Of a DNA stretch of 64,000 nt, positions 24,956-34,813 are shown piece by piece. Within the stretch, counting starts at the first letter, position 1; each line of letters starts with the position of its first letter. This stretch comes from Erythrobacter sp. QSSC1-22B (GTDB lineage: Bacteria; Pseudomonadota; Alphaproteobacteria; Sphingomonadales; Sphingomonadaceae): assembly GCF_001678665.1 (NCBI RefSeq), contig NZ_LZRP01000006.1, positions 62,001 through 126,000 of the forward strand, written 5' to 3'. The notes under the pieces are model-generated. The model worked only from the letters and a program-made list of their open reading frames with translations. It did no database searches and was not told the DNA's origin. Made by a program: the position numbers and the translations under genes.

Positions 24956-26184
24956 GCGGGCGCATCCTTCTTCTGGCCGGTGTCTGCACTGGTCTCCGGG
25001 CCAGGGTCCTGCCGTCCCAGCTCCTGCGCGAGGATCGCCCTGAACGCGGTGCGCCGGACCGGTCCGCCGATCCCCACCGAGATCCGCCCGATCGCACGGC
25101 GCGCGGTCCACATCTCGCTCATCACTGGATGGTCGGGGGCGGCGCAGCTGTCGCACCAAGCGATGTCGCTGCGGTCGAGCACCTTGAGATATTCGCGCTC
25201 GAGCAGCACGCCGGGCGAATAGGCGCCGAAGCTTTCGTCGAAGGCGGTCTTGAAGCCGAAGGAGCCCGGCGCATCGACGAAATTGGCGAGCATCGCGATC
25301 GGGCGGCGGTCGAGCGTCAGGGCGACGCGGACCAGCTTGCCGCGCCCCGCCGCGCCTTCGAGCGCCTGGCAGAACAGCGCGCGCGTGGCGTCGGTACAGC
25401 CCAGCGCCGATCCCGCCTCGCCTTTCCAGCCCGAAGCCTCGAGACGCAGGAAGTCCTCGCACCATGGCGCGATCCCGGCATCGTCCCAGTGCCAGACGAA
25501 TTCGACCACGCCGGAATCGGCCAGCCGGTTGAACTGGCGGCGCAGCTCGCGGCGGCGCTTGGAGGAATAGGCGGTTTCGAAATAGGGTTCGCTGGCGAGC
25601 GGCGAGGCCAGCACCGGGCGCTGCTGGCGCATCACGATCCCGCTCGGGCGGTTCTGTTCGGCGATCACTTCCTCGAGCGCATCGTACAATTCGCCCGCCA
25701 GCGGCAGTTCGGTGAGGTGGAGGAACAGCGCGCTGCGCGCATTGCGATCCGCCCAGTCGAGCACCGCGCGCCAAAAGGCCGTTTCGCAGCCGCGCGCCAC
25801 CAGCGGCGCGCCGAGGAAGCAATTGGGATGCACCCAGCTGGCGGCATGGGGGAAGGGGTAGGAGTAATAGCTCCGGCTGCGCTGGAACGGCATCAGCCCC
25901 GCCAGTTCGCCATCGACGCTGAAGCACAGCAGCTGCACCGCACCTTGCGGGTCGAGCGCGCGCAGCGCAGGCAGCAGGAACCAGCTTTCAAAATAGGGAT
26001 TGGGCTCGCTCGCGCGTTGCGCCAGCGCATCCCATTGCGCGATCTGTCCGGGGCAATCGAACTCGCGCCAGCCCGGCGCCGTGACGCGCATTTCGGATCT
26101 TGTAGCGTCAGCGGGTATCGCGGGCAGCCGGGCGGACTGGCTCCAGCTTTCGCTACCGGTGGAAGATGGCGCCGTGGTGGCCAT
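24952..26184 (-). CDS. FemAB/CelD-like GNAT acyltransferase
   Basis: 410 residues of the BioF2/CelD-like acyltransferase group, with a double GNAT fold. The N-half has PYFESWFLLPALRALDP and LCFSVDGELAGLMPFQRSRSYYSYP; the C-half has SSKRRRELRRQFNRLADSG, RVALTLDRRPIAMLANF and FKTAFDESFGAYSPGVLLEREYL, the typical acyl-acceptor region. Members add acyl groups or amino acids during polysaccharide, peptidoglycan or secondary product synthesis. It is first of a two-gene unit with a JmjC-like oxygenase (ATGA overlap). Confidence 0.8.
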   Translation of the reverse strand: MATTAPSSTGSESWSQSARLPAIPADATRSEMRVTAPGWREFDCPGQIAQWDALAQRASEPNPYFESWFLLPALRALDPQGAVQLLCFSVDGELAGLMPFQRSRSYYSYPFPHAASWVHPNCFLGAPLVARGCETAFWRAVLDWADRNARSALFLHLTELPLAGELYDALEEVIAEQNRPSGIVMRQQRPVLASPLASEPYFETAYSSKRRRELRRQFNRLADSGVVEFVWHWDDAGIAPWCEDFLRLEASGWKGEAGSALGCTDATRALFCQALEGAAGRGKLVRVALTLDRRPIAMLANFVDAPGSFGFKTAFDESFGAYSPGVLLEREYLKVLDRSDIAWCDSCAAPDHPVMSEMWTARRAIGRISVGIGGPVRRTAFRAILAQELGRQDPGPETSADTGQKKDAPA

Positions 26185-26282
26185 TGGGAAAAGCTAACCC
26201 CGCTGCGGTTCGAACTGCTGCTTGCGCGGGCAATACCTAGCGCGGGCGGGTGAAGGAAAGCCTAATCGGCCGGTAAGCAAGA

Positions 26283-26329
26283 CCCTGCCGGCCGGTCCCT
26301 GGCAAAAACAGGGAGCGCGGCGGGCAGGG
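26283..26329 (-). terminator. Complex hairpin after hppA
   Basis: On the minus strand, 29 bases after the hppA stop, an outer CCCTGCC/GGCAGGG stem encloses an inner TCCCTG/CAGGGA stem with a TTTTT-containing loop. It is followed by a short TCTT stretch. Likely terminates the hppA transcript. Confidence 0.5.
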
Positions 26330-26357
26330 CTTGCCTTGTGGCCGGTGGCGTTCTGGA

Positions 26358-28517
26358 TCAGGCCGCGAGCGCCGCGAGCAGCAGCAGCGCGACGATATTG
26401 GTGATCTTGATCATCGGGTTCACCGCCGGGCCGGCGGTGTCCTTGTAGGGATCGCCCACCGTATCGCCGGTCACCGCGGCCTTGTGGGCTTCGGAGCCCT
26501 TGCCGCCGTGATTGCCGTCCTCGATGTATTTCTTGGCATTGTCCCATGCGCCGCCGCCTGCGGTCATCGACAGCGCCACGAACAGCCCGCTGACGATCAC
26601 GCCCAGCAGCAGGGCGCCCAGCGCGGCAAAGCCATTCTGCTGGCCGGCGATCAGCGTGATCCCGAAATAGACCACGATCGGCGCCAGCACTGGCAGCAGC
26701 GAGGGCACGATCATCTCCTTGATCGCCGCCTTGGTGACGAGATCGACGGTGCGGGCGTAGTCGGGCTTGGACGTGCCCGCCATGATACCCGGGTTTTCGC
26801 GGAACTGGTCGCGGACATCCTTGACCACATCGCCCGCCGCGCGGCCCACCGCGGTCATCCCCATCGCCCCGAACAGATAGGGCAGCAGCGCGCCGAGCAG
26901 CAGCCCGACGATGACGTAGGGGTTCTCGAGGCTGAAATCGACGTCCACGCCCGGGAAGTACTCGGCGAGGTCGGCGGTGTAGGCGGCGAACAGCACCAGC
27001 GCGGCAAGGCCCGCCGAACCGATCGCATAACCCTTGGTCACCGCCTTGGTGGTGTTGCCCACCGCGTCGAGCGCATCGGTCTTCTCGCGCACGCTGTCGT
27101 CGAGACTCGCCATTTCGGCGATGCCGCCGGCGTTGTCGGTGACCGGCCCGTAGGCATCGAGCGCAACCACCATTCCCGCGAGCGCCAGCATCGAGGTGGC
27201 GGCATAGGCGATCCCCATCAGCCCCGCGAACTGGTAGGCGCCGATGATCCCGGCGACGATCGCGAGCGTCGGCAGCGCGGTCGATTCAAGGCTGATCGCC
27301 AGACCCTGGATCACATTGGTGCCATGGCCCGTCTCCGAAGCCTTGGCGATCGAGCGCACCGGGCGGAAATTGGTGCCGGTGTAATATTCGGTGATCCAGA
27401 TGATCACCCCGGTCAGCACCAGCCCGATAATCGCCGACCAGAACAGGTCCCAGCCGGTGAAGGGAGTGAGGGACGCGGTGCCTTCCTCCGCGAGCGGTGC
27501 ACCGGCATCGATCGCGCCCAGATTGGCGCCGCCCATCACGGTGTTGAGATCGCCGAGCGCGAACTGCATCGCCAGCCAGATCGCCGGGACCGACAGCACC
27601 GCGGTGACGAGGAAGCCCTTGTACATGGCGCCCATCACATTGGTGGCTCCAGGGCCCTTGGCGCCCAGCTTGACGAAATAGGTGCCAATGATGCTGGTAA
27701 CGATGCACACCCCGCCGATCAGCAGCGGCAACGCCATCATCGGCAGCAGCATGTCACCCAAGCCGCTGAGCAGCAGCGCGGTGAGCACCATGGTGGCACC
27801 GACGGTGACGACATAGGTTTCGAACAGATCGGCGGCCATGCCCGCGCAATCGCCGACATTGTCGCCGACATTGTCCGCGATCACGGCCGGGTTGCGCGGA
27901 TCGTCCTCGGGGATGCCCGCCTCGACCTTGCCGACCAGATCGGCGCCGACATCGGCGGCCTTGGTGAAGATCCCGCCGCCAAGCCGCGCGAAGATCGAAA
28001 TCAGCGAGGCACCGAAGGCGAGGCCGACGAGCCCGTCGATCACCTCGCGGCTGTTGGCCGCATGACCGCCGATCTCGACGAGATAATAGAAAAACACCGC
28101 GATCGCGAGCAGCGCGAGCCCGGCGACGAGCATGCCGGTGATCGCTCCGGAGCGGAAGGCGAGGGTGAGCCCCTGCTGCAGCCCGCTTTGCGCGGCGGCG
28201 GCGGTGCGGACGTTGGCGCGCACCGAGATGTTCATCCCGATAAAGCCCGCGACGCCCGAGAGGATCGCGCCGATGACGAAGCCGACCACCGGAATGATCC
28301 CGAGGAACACCCCGACGAGAATGGCGACGAGCACCCCGACGATGGCGATGGTGGTGTATTGGCGCTTGAGATAGGCCTGCGCACCCTCCTGGATGGCGCC
28401 GGCGATTTCCTGCATCCGCTCATTGCCCGCGCCTGCGCGCAGCACCTGGCGGCTGGTGACGAAGCCATAGACGATGGCCAGCAGTCCCAACCCGATCGAT
28501 ATAAGAACTAGGTTCAC
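26358..28517 (-). CDS. hppA: Proton-translocating membrane pyrophosphatase, K+-insensitive type
   Basis: 719-residue integral membrane enzyme that couples pyrophosphate hydrolysis to proton export. The GTG start at 28517 follows GGGGAGGG by about 9 bases. Catalytic motif [20 protein letters not shown] and the Asp-rich [12 protein letters not shown] are intact. The segment [18 protein letters not shown] has Lys where potassium-dependent enzymes have Ala, placing it in the potassium-independent class. About 16 helices. It lies 123 bases after thiL on the same strand with its own strong ribosome site and probably its own promoter; a hairpin follows it. Confidence 0.96.
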   Translation of the reverse strand: MNLVLISIGLGLLAIVYGFVTSRQVLRAGAGNERMQEIAGAIQEGAQAYLKRQYTTIAIVGVLVAILVGVFLGIIPVVGFVIGAILSGVAGFIGMNISVRANVRTAAAAQSGLQQGLTLAFRSGAITGMLVAGLALLAIAVFFYYLVEIGGHAANSREVIDGLVGLAFGASLISIFARLGGGIFTKAADVGADLVGKVEAGIPEDDPRNPAVIADNVGDNVGDCAGMAADLFETYVVTVGATMVLTALLLSGLGDMLLPMMALPLLIGGVCIVTSIIGTYFVKLGAKGPGATNVMGAMYKGFLVTAVLSVPAIWLAMQFALGDLNTVMGGANLGAIDAGAPLAEEGTASLTPFTGWDLFWSAIIGLVLTGVIIWITEYYTGTNFRPVRSIAKASETGHGTNVIQGLAISLESTALPTLAIVAGIIGAYQFAGLMGIAYAATSMLALAGMVVALDAYGPVTDNAGGIAEMASLDDSVREKTDALDAVGNTTKAVTKGYAIGSAGLAALVLFAAYTADLAEYFPGVDVDFSLENPYVIVGLLLGALLPYLFGAMGMTAVGRAAGDVVKDVRDQFRENPGIMAGTSKPDYARTVDLVTKAAIKEMIVPSLLPVLAPIVVYFGITLIAGQQNGFAALGALLLGVIVSGLFVALSMTAGGGAWDNAKKYIEDGNHGGKGSEAHKAAVTGDTVGDPYKDTAGPAVNPMIKITNIVALLLLAALAA

Positions 28518-28640
28518 TAAATTTTCCCTCCCCGCTTATTGTTTATGCGCTCCCTCGCGAGTGTGTGGGCGCATGATGGGGGAAGGTATATCGCGGCATG
28601 TGGGCCTGACAAGCCCGAAGCCGAAGCGACCCGGTGCGGC

Positions 28641-29510
28641 TCAGCCGTGGGTGTAGCCGAGCCCGTCGTCGGGAGAGAGGGGGTGCCCGTCGAGCCGCAG
28701 CACGCCGCTATCGTGCGCAGCGACGGTGCCGATCCGGCTGGCCGCGACGGGCAGCGCAGCATCGGCGGGCGCTGTGAAGAGCAGCTGGTAGTCGTCGCCC
28801 CAGCGCAGGCATTCGCCTCGCCGGGCTTCGTCCGCGACCGGGATGGCCGCGCTGTCGAGTTCGAGCGTGACGCCGCTGGCGCTGGCAAGTCGCCAGGCGT
28901 CGAGCAGCACCCCGTCGGAGACATCCATCATGGCGCTGACAAGCGGGGCCAGCGCACGGCCCTCGGCGAGCAGCGGGGTGGGGCGCAGATAGGCGATGGT
29001 GTCGGCCTCGGCGCCGCCGGTGAGCGCGGCATGGCCGAGCATCGCCGCGCCGAGCGTTCCGGTGACGAACACGCCGTCGCCGACCTGCGCGCCGCTGCGC
29101 GATGGCGCGGGGATGTGGGTGGCGCGCCCGAGCGCGGTGACGCCCCAGCTGCGCTGCGCGCCGCCCTTGACGGTGTCGCCGCCGAGCAGGGGCACTCCAT
29201 AGGCGTCGAGCACTGCGTGCAGACCCTGAAGAAACCGCTCGTCGCCATCGCCGAGCATATGACCAAGCAATATGCCGACCGGCTCGGCGCCCTTGGCGGC
29301 GAGATCCGACAGGTTCACCGCGACAAGTTTCCAGGCGATATCGGCGGGGTCCGAGGCGGGCAGGACATGCACGCCCTCGACCAGCACATCATGCGTCAGG
29401 ACCAGCGTTTCGCCGCCGAATTCGAGCACCGCGGCATCGTCCGCCAGCCCGCGCGCCGCCGGATCGACGGCCAGCGCGCGCAGGGCCGCGATGAAATCGC
29501 TTTCGGTCAG
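28641..29510 (-). CDS. thiL: Thiamine-monophosphate kinase (CTG start)
   Basis: 289 residues; makes thiamine diphosphate from thiamine monophosphate with ATP. Conserved parts: GLADDAAVL near residue 22 (metal ligands), TLVLTHDVLVEGVHV, AVNLSDLAAKGAEP, LLGGDTV, VFVTGTLGAA and SAMMDVSDGVLLDAW. The only start codons the frame offers are GTG at 29429, which would cut off the ADDAAVL motif, and CTG at 29510. CTG is favoured: it has AAGAGG 7 bases upstream and overlaps the nusB stop as CTGA, the same geometry as the ATGA couplings upstream. Last gene of the hisG-hisD-nusB-thiL run. Confidence 0.88.
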   Translation of the reverse strand: MTESDFIAALRALAVDPAARGLADDAAVLEFGGETLVLTHDVLVEGVHVLPASDPADIAWKLVAVNLSDLAAKGAEPVGILLGHMLGDGDERFLQGLHAVLDAYGVPLLGGDTVKGGAQRSWGVTALGRATHIPAPSRSGAQVGDGVFVTGTLGAAMLGHAALTGGAEADTIAYLRPTPLLAEGRALAPLVSAMMDVSDGVLLDAWRLASASGVTLELDSAAIPVADEARRGECLRWGDDYQLLFTAPADAALPVAASRIGTVAAHDSGVLRLDGHPLSPDDGLGYTHG

Positions 29511-29968
29511 CTGCGAACCTCTTTCGCAACCGCATCGAGGATGCCGTTGACGAATTTGGCCTCGCGGTCGTCGAAGAAGGCTTTGGCGACATCGACATAT
29601 TCGCTGATCGCGCTGCCCACGGGCACATCGGGGCGGGCGATGAGCTCGTAGGCGCCGCAGCGCAGCACCTGGAGCATGGTCTTGTCGAGCCGCGCCAGCG
29701 TCCAGCCCGACGCGAGCTTGGCGATCAGCGCCTCGTCGATCTCGGCGCGGCGGGCATCGACCCCGGCGACCAGATCGTCGAAGAAATCGACCTCGGCATC
29801 GGCATATTCCTCGCCCTCGACCTCGTGGCCGAGGCGATGCATGTGAAATTCGTGGAGCAGCCGCGCCAGCGGGGTCTTCTCCATCTGCATCTGGTAAAGC
29901 GCCTGGACGGCGGCGAGGCGCGCGGCCGATCGGGCCTGACTGCGTGCGGGGCGGGTAGGCTTGTTCAT
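29507..29968 (-). CDS. nusB: Transcription antitermination factor NusB
   Basis: 153 residues, all-helical RNA-binding factor that works with NusE (S10) at boxA of rRNA operons. Motifs: RSAARLAAVQALYQMQME at the N-terminus and the C-terminal signature SEYVDVAKAFFDDREAKFVNGILDAV. Its ATG overlaps the stop of hisD by four bases. The insertion EVEGEEYADAEVDFF is normal for alphaproteobacteria. Confidence 0.95.
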   Translation of the reverse strand: MNKPTRPARSQARSAARLAAVQALYQMQMEKTPLARLLHEFHMHRLGHEVEGEEYADAEVDFFDDLVAGVDARRAEIDEALIAKLASGWTLARLDKTMLQVLRCGAYELIARPDVPVGSAISEYVDVAKAFFDDREAKFVNGILDAVAKEVRS

Positions 29969-31254
29969 TTCAATCTCAGTTCGATGGAGCGCGCATGGGC
30001 GGGCAGGCCCTCGGCATTGGCCAGCGCCACCGCGGCGGGGCCGATCGCCGCGAGCGCGGAAGGGCCGGCGTTGATGAAGCTGGTGCGTTTCATGAAGTCG
30101 AGCACCGACAATCCGCTGGCGAAGCGCGCGCGGCGCCCGGTGGGAAGGACATGGTTGGGCCCGGCGATATAGTCGCCGACCGCCTCGGGGGTGGTGCGCC
30201 CGAAGAACACGCTGCCGGCGTGGCGCAATTGGTCGAACAGCGCCTGCGGATCGGCAACCGCCAGCTCGACATGCTCGGCGGCGAGCCGGTCGGCCAGCGG
30301 CACGGCCTGCTCGATGGTATCGACGACGATGATCACGCCATGCGCTTCCCAGCTGGCTCGCGCGACCTTGGCGGTGGGCAGGTTCATCAGCTGGAGATCG
30401 ACCGCATCCTCGACCATTCGCGCGAAGCCGATATCGTCGGTGATCAGGATCGACTGGCTGGTCGGATCGTGTTCGGCCTGGCTGAGCAAATCGGCGGCGA
30501 TCCATTCGGGATCATTGTCGGCATCGGCGATGACGAGAATTTCGCTGGGCCCGGCGACCATGTCGATCCCGACGACGCCATAGAGCTGGCGCTTGGCTTC
30601 GGCGACCCAGGCATTGCCCGGACCGGTGACGACATCGACCTTGGCGATCCTCTTGGTGCCATAGGCGAGCGCGGCCACCGCCTGCGCCCCGCCGACGCGC
30701 CAGATCTCGTCGATCCCGGCAATATGCGCGGCGGCGAGCACCAGCGCATTGCTCTCGCCCTTGGGGGTCGGGGTGGTGACCGCGAGCCGCTTCACCCCTG
30801 CCACCTTGGCGGGAATCGCGTTCATCAGTAGTGAGGAGGGATAGGAGGCGCGGCCGCCGGGCACGTAGAGCCCCGCGGCATCGACCGGCAGCCAGCGCGC
30901 ACCCAGCCGCATCCCGATGGCATCGGTGCGGTCGCTGTCGGCGGGCAATTGCTGCTCGTGATAGGCGCGGATGCGATCGGCGGCGAGTTGAAGCGCATCG
31001 CGCAAAGTGGGGTCGAGCGCATCGTAGGCGGCGCGGCATTGCTCGGGCGAAATCCGCCAGTCGTCGTCGCTGGTGAGCCGGTGGCCGTCGAAACGCATGG
31101 TGTATTCGACCAGCGCATCGTCGCCCCGCTCGCGCACTTCGTTGAGCATGTTGGTGACATCGCGACCGACATTGGCATCGCTGTCGCGATTGTTGCGGAC
31201 GAGCCTGGCGAAGGCCTGTTCGAAATCCGCAGCATTGGCATCGAGGAACTTCAT
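29965..31254 (-). CDS. hisD: Histidinol dehydrogenase
   Basis: 429 residues; zinc enzyme that oxidises L-histidinol to L-histidine in two NAD-dependent steps, the last of the histidine pathway. Motifs: AGLYVPGGRASYPSSLLMNAIPAKVAG (written here in parts, residues about 125-150), VVTGPGNAWVAEAK, VAGPSEILVIAD, LLSQAEHDPTSQS with the catalytic Glu-His pair, and C-terminal GPNHVLPTG. The start overlaps the hisG stop by one base, and its stop overlaps the nusB start, so translation is coupled throughout. Confidence 0.96.
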   Translation of the reverse strand: MKFLDANAADFEQAFARLVRNNRDSDANVGRDVTNMLNEVRERGDDALVEYTMRFDGHRLTSDDDWRISPEQCRAAYDALDPTLRDALQLAADRIRAYHEQQLPADSDRTDAIGMRLGARWLPVDAAGLYVPGGRASYPSSLLMNAIPAKVAGVKRLAVTTPTPKGESNALVLAAAHIAGIDEIWRVGGAQAVAALAYGTKRIAKVDVVTGPGNAWVAEAKRQLYGVVGIDMVAGPSEILVIADADNDPEWIAADLLSQAEHDPTSQSILITDDIGFARMVEDAVDLQLMNLPTAKVARASWEAHGVIIVVDTIEQAVPLADRLAAEHVELAVADPQALFDQLRHAGSVFFGRTTPEAVGDYIAGPNHVLPTGRRARFASGLSVLDFMKRTSFINAGPSALAAIGPAAVALANAEGLPAHARSIELRLK

Positions 31255-31910
31255 CACGCGGCCTTTCGGGCGGAAGCATCGGCGCGGAACGCCTCGACCA
31301 GCGCGCCGACGCGCGGATCGGTCTTGAGCGCGGCGCGGTTGACGATCAGCCGGGCGGAGATGTCCATGATGCGGCTGGTCTCGACCAACCCGTTCTGTTT
31401 GAGCGTGCGCCCGGTGGAGACCAGATCGACGATCCGGCCGGCGAGCCCGAGCACGGGGGCAATCTCCATCGCGCCGTTGAGCTTGACGCATTCGGCCTGA
31501 ATCCCCTGGCGCTCGAAATGGCGCCGGGTGATGTTGGGATATTTGGTCGCGACGCGCAGATGGCTGGCGCTGCAGATAGTGTCGGAAACCTGCCCGGGCT
31601 CGGCGACCGCGAGGTGGCAGTGGCCGATGTCGAGATCGACCGGTGCATAGAGATCGGCGTAATCGAATTCCTCGATCACATCCGAGCCGACGATCCCGGC
31701 CTGCGCCGCACCATGCGCGACGAAGGTGGCGACATCGAAGGCGCGCACCCGGATCAGCCGCATGTCGTCGCGGGTGGTGCCGAAGGTCAGCGAACGGTTG
31801 GCCTTGTCGTGGAAAGCGTCCTCGGGCACCACGCCGGCGCGCGCCATCACGGGCAGCGCCTCGTCGAGAATGCGCCCCTTGGGCACGGCGAAGGTCAGCA
31901 GGTCGGGCAT
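31254..31910 (-). CDS. hisG: ATP phosphoribosyltransferase, short form
   Basis: 218 residues; first step of histidine synthesis, joining PRPP and ATP. Start at [17 protein letters not shown] (31910), the family's usual N-terminus; an upstream in-frame ATG at 31946 has no family match. Conserved [11 protein letters not shown] and the PRPP loop region [18 protein letters not shown]. The length is that of the short form, which lacks the regulatory C-domain and needs HisZ; no hisZ is in the window. First gene of the run, divergent from the DUF2332 gene. Confidence 0.95.
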   Translation of the reverse strand: MPDLLTFAVPKGRILDEALPVMARAGVVPEDAFHDKANRSLTFGTTRDDMRLIRVRAFDVATFVAHGAAQAGIVGSDVIEEFDYADLYAPVDLDIGHCHLAVAEPGQVSDTICSASHLRVATKYPNITRRHFERQGIQAECVKLNGAMEIAPVLGLAGRIVDLVSTGRTLKQNGLVETSRIMDISARLIVNRAALKTDPRVGALVEAFRADASARKAA

Positions 31911-31945
31911 GGTCGCGCAGATAGGCAGCGGCAGGTAAAAGGGCA

Positions 31946-33037
31946 ATGGCGATGACGGAGGCCACAGACGAGCCGATCGATCCGCAGGCGCGGGGTCCGG
32001 AGGCGGTGGCGCGCGCCTTCGCGAACCAGGTCGCCTATTGCCGCGACAATCAGGCGCCGATCACCGCCAGCGTCTGCGAGGGGCTGCGCGCGCTGCTGGA
32101 CGGCGAGCGGGGCGGGGCGGCGATGCGGCGGGTGCGCAAATGGGCGGGCCCGCCGCTGGCGGATGCGCTGCCGTTGCGCGTGGCGGGCGGGCTGCACGCG
32201 CTGCAGCTCGCAGGCGCCGAACCCGCCTTGCGCCCGATCTACGAAGGTCTGGCGCCGACCGATGCCGCCGGGCGGATTGCCGACGCGCTGGAGCGGCACG
32301 AGGCCTTCCTGCTGCCGTGGCTCGACGGCCCGCCGCAGACCAATGAGGCTGGGCGCTCGTGGGGGTTCGCCGCGGCGATGCTGTGGCTTGCCAGCAAGGG
32401 CCTGCCGCCGCGTTTCGCGCTCCACGAACTGGGATCGAGCGCGGGAATCAACCTGATGATGGATCGCTACCGCTTCGATCTCGGCGGGGTCACCGCTGGT
32501 CCCGAGGATGCCGCGCTGCAGCTTGCGCCCGAATGGCGCGGGGACCGGCCGCCGCGGGGCAGTTTCGAAATCGTCGCAGCGCGCGGCTGCGATGTCGCGC
32601 CGGTCGATCTGACCGACCCCGAGCAGGCGCTGCGGCTGAAGGCCTATATCTGGCCCGAATTCACCTCCCGCTTCGCGCGGATGGATGCGGCGGTCGCGCT
32701 GGCGGGCGCTGCCCCGCCGCACATCGCCAAATGCGGTGCGGCGGATTTCCTCGAGGAGGTGCTGGCGGAGCCGAAGCAGCCGGGAGTGACGCGGATGCTG
32801 ATGCACTCGGTGGTCTGGCAATATGTCCAGCCCGAGGAGCGCGCGCGGATCGAGGCGCTGATGGCCGAGGCGGGGGCGCGCGCGAGCAAGGAGGCGCCGC
32901 TCGCCTGGGTCTCGCTCGAGGCCGATCGCGACACCCACCGCCACGAACTCGCGGTCCGCTACTGGCCGGGCGGCGAGCAATGGCAAAACCTCGCCACGGC
33001 GCATCCGCACGGCGCCTGGGTGGAGTGGACCGGCTAG
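31946..33037 (+). CDS. DUF2332 family protein
   Basis: 363 residues, cytoplasmic. The DUF2332 signature is clear: [60 protein letters not shown] and [20 protein letters not shown]. The [10 protein letters not shown] segment resembles a glycine-rich SAM-binding loop, so a methyltransferase-like fold is possible, but no activity is known. It starts 35 bases from hisG in the opposite direction. Its TAG stop shares the CTAG palindrome with the stop of the converging hydrolase gene. Confidence 0.88.
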   Translation: MAMTEATDEPIDPQARGPEAVARAFANQVAYCRDNQAPITASVCEGLRALLDGERGGAAMRRVRKWAGPPLADALPLRVAGGLHALQLAGAEPALRPIYEGLAPTDAAGRIADALERHEAFLLPWLDGPPQTNEAGRSWGFAAAMLWLASKGLPPRFALHELGSSAGINLMMDRYRFDLGGVTAGPEDAALQLAPEWRGDRPPRGSFEIVAARGCDVAPVDLTDPEQALRLKAYIWPEFTSRFARMDAAVALAGAAPPHIAKCGAADFLEEVLAEPKQPGVTRMLMHSVVWQYVQPEERARIEALMAEAGARASKEAPLAWVSLEADRDTHRHELAVRYWPGGEQWQNLATAHPHGAWVEWTG

Positions 33038-33930
33038 GCCGTCCGCCCCAGAAACGCGTCCATCGCCGCATTGACCGCCCCGGGCGCTTCCCATGGGACG
33101 AAATGGCCGCAATCGGGCACCTCGACCAGCGTGAGGTCTTTCACCACCTCATCGAGCCCCTCGAGGTTCTCGGGCGGCAGCGCGAGATCGTCCAGCGCCC
33201 AGATCACCAGCGTCGGGATGGTCAGCGGCGGCAATGGCGGCGGGGTCCAGGCCTCGGGCAGTTCGTAGGGGGCATCGGGCGCGGGAATGTCGATCGGGCT
33301 GGCGCGGTACCAGTTGAGCATCGCGAAGGCGGCATCGCGGTCCTGCCAGTCCGCGAGCAATTGCGCGCGTTCTTCGGGCTCCATCTTGTCGGGCGCATCC
33401 CAGCGGATTTCCTGCAGCAGCAGCCCGCCAAGCCCGTGTTCGCGGACCAGCGCGTCGTTGGCGGTGTCGCGGAAGCCGCGCATATACTGGCTCGCCTCGC
33501 GCTGGACCGGATTTGTATAAAGCAGCCGCTGGAAGATCGCGGGATGCGGCGCATTGGCGACCACGGCGCGGGTCACCCTTCCGTTCATCTGCCCCATCAG
33601 TGCCACCCCCCAGGCGATCGCGCCGCCCCAGTCGTGACCGATCACGGTGAAGCGCTCGACCCCCAGCGCATCGGCGAGCAGGAAGATGTCGCCCACCAGC
33701 TTGTCGGGTTTGTAGTCCGAAACCTCGGGGGGCTTGGACGAGCCGCGATAGCCGCGCTGGTCGGGCGCGATGCAGCGGAAATTCTTCGAGAAATGCGCGA
33801 GCTGGTGGCGCCAGGTGCGGTGGCTCTCGGGAAAGCCGTGAAGGAAGATCAGCACCGGCGCATCGCGCGGGCCTTCGTCCACCACGTCGAGTTCGATCCC
33901 GTTGGCGAGCGTGACGCGGGTCTGTTCCAT
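33034..33930 (-). CDS. Epoxide-hydrolase-like alpha/beta hydrolase
   Basis: 298 residues. The oxyanion motif HGFPES, the nucleophile elbow VIGHDWGGAIAWG with catalytic Asp, and the final PDCGHFVPWE with catalytic His are as in soluble epoxide hydrolases and haloalkane dehalogenases; the Asp nucleophile argues for one of these. Lid region (residues about 150-215) contains Tyr residues that could hold the epoxide oxygen. ATG 33930 overlaps the SDR stop (TGATG) with AGGA 6 bases ahead. Last gene of the bolA-GST-pirin-SDR-hydrolase set. Confidence 0.85.
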   Translation of the reverse strand: MEQTRVTLANGIELDVVDEGPRDAPVLIFLHGFPESHRTWRHQLAHFSKNFRCIAPDQRGYRGSSKPPEVSDYKPDKLVGDIFLLADALGVERFTVIGHDWGGAIAWGVALMGQMNGRVTRAVVANAPHPAIFQRLLYTNPVQREASQYMRGFRDTANDALVREHGLGGLLLQEIRWDAPDKMEPEERAQLLADWQDRDAAFAMLNWYRASPIDIPAPDAPYELPEAWTPPPLPPLTIPTLVIWALDDLALPPENLEGLDEVVKDLTLVEVPDCGHFVPWEAPGAVNAAMDAFLGRTA

Positions 33931-34745
33931 CACGATTCCTCCGCCGTCATCTTGTCCATATAGCCCTTGGCGACCATCTGGGCGACCTGGTCGAACAGCT
34001 GGTCGGGGGTGCGGCGCAGCTCTCCCATCGCCTCCTCCATCCCTTGCGCGACGATGATCTCGCGCTGGTTCAATTCCACCGCATCGACGATGGTCTTTGC
34101 GGCGTCGCCGGGTGCGATGCCCTCGTCGATCGCCTTGTCGCTACGGCCGCGCCTGCTGCCGTCGCCGGTCAGCGCGTTGCGGCTGACATCGGTCGCGACC
34201 GATCCGGGGCACACCACATGGACCTCGATCCCGCTCTGCGACAATTCGCCGCGCAGCGCGTCGGCATAGCCGATCAGCCCGAATTTAGCGGCGCAATAGG
34301 CGGTCCGCAGCGGCACCCCGACCTTGCCCGCGATCGAGGAGATGAAGACCAGCTTGCCGCTGCCGCGCCCGGTCAGATGCGGCAGCAGCGCCTGCGTCGC
34401 GGCGATCTGCGCGGTGAGATCGATATCGATGATGTCACGGTAGACCTGCATCGCGGTATCGACCGCCGGGCTGCGCTGCGAGATTCCGGCGTTGGCGACG
34501 AAGATATCGACGCCGTGGCCCTGCGTCGCGGTTGCGGTCGCCTCGCGCATCGCGTCCTCGTCGCGGACATCGAAGGGCAGCACGACCGTCTCGGTGTCGA
34601 GCGAGGCGGCGACTTCGTCAAGCCGCGCCTTGTCGCGACCGGACAGGATGATGCGGGCACCGCGGCCCGCCCAATCGCGCGCCAGTGCTGCGCCGATTCC
34701 CGAAGAAGCGCCCGTGATCCAGACCGTCTTGCCTTCGAAACTCAT
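33930..34745 (-). CDS. Short-chain dehydrogenase/reductase
   Basis: 271 residues. Rossmann NAD(P) site TGASSGIGAALARDW, the structural NAG (VANAGIS), catalytic Ser in FISSIAGKVG and YCAAK with Tyr-Lys, plus the family's PGSVATDVSR. A C-terminal addition (PDQLFDQVAQMVAKGYMDKM) is longer than in minimal SDRs. Substrate unknown. GGGAGAG lies 6 bases before ATG 34745. It is followed by an epoxide-hydrolase-like gene with overlapping stop and start. Confidence 0.9.
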   Translation of the reverse strand: MSFEGKTVWITGASSGIGAALARDWAGRGARIILSGRDKARLDEVAASLDTETVVLPFDVRDEDAMREATATATQGHGVDIFVANAGISQRSPAVDTAMQVYRDIIDIDLTAQIAATQALLPHLTGRGSGKLVFISSIAGKVGVPLRTAYCAAKFGLIGYADALRGELSQSGIEVHVVCPGSVATDVSRNALTGDGSRRGRSDKAIDEGIAPGDAAKTIVDAVELNQREIIVAQGMEEAMGELRRTPDQLFDQVAQMVAKGYMDKMTAEES

Positions 34746-34813
34746 GATACTCTCCCGATAGTTGGATTGCAGTTGCGTTGCCCGGTCGCCTTTGGACTTT
34801 TTGGAGCCGCTGC

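Noticed and set aside
26331-28511. 726-codon open frame on the plus strand
   Set aside because: Exact antisense of hppA, rich in His, Asp and Arg with no family pattern.
29429-29430. GTG 29429 as the thiL start
   Set aside because: It would remove the conserved ADDAAVL metal site that is intact in frame upstream.
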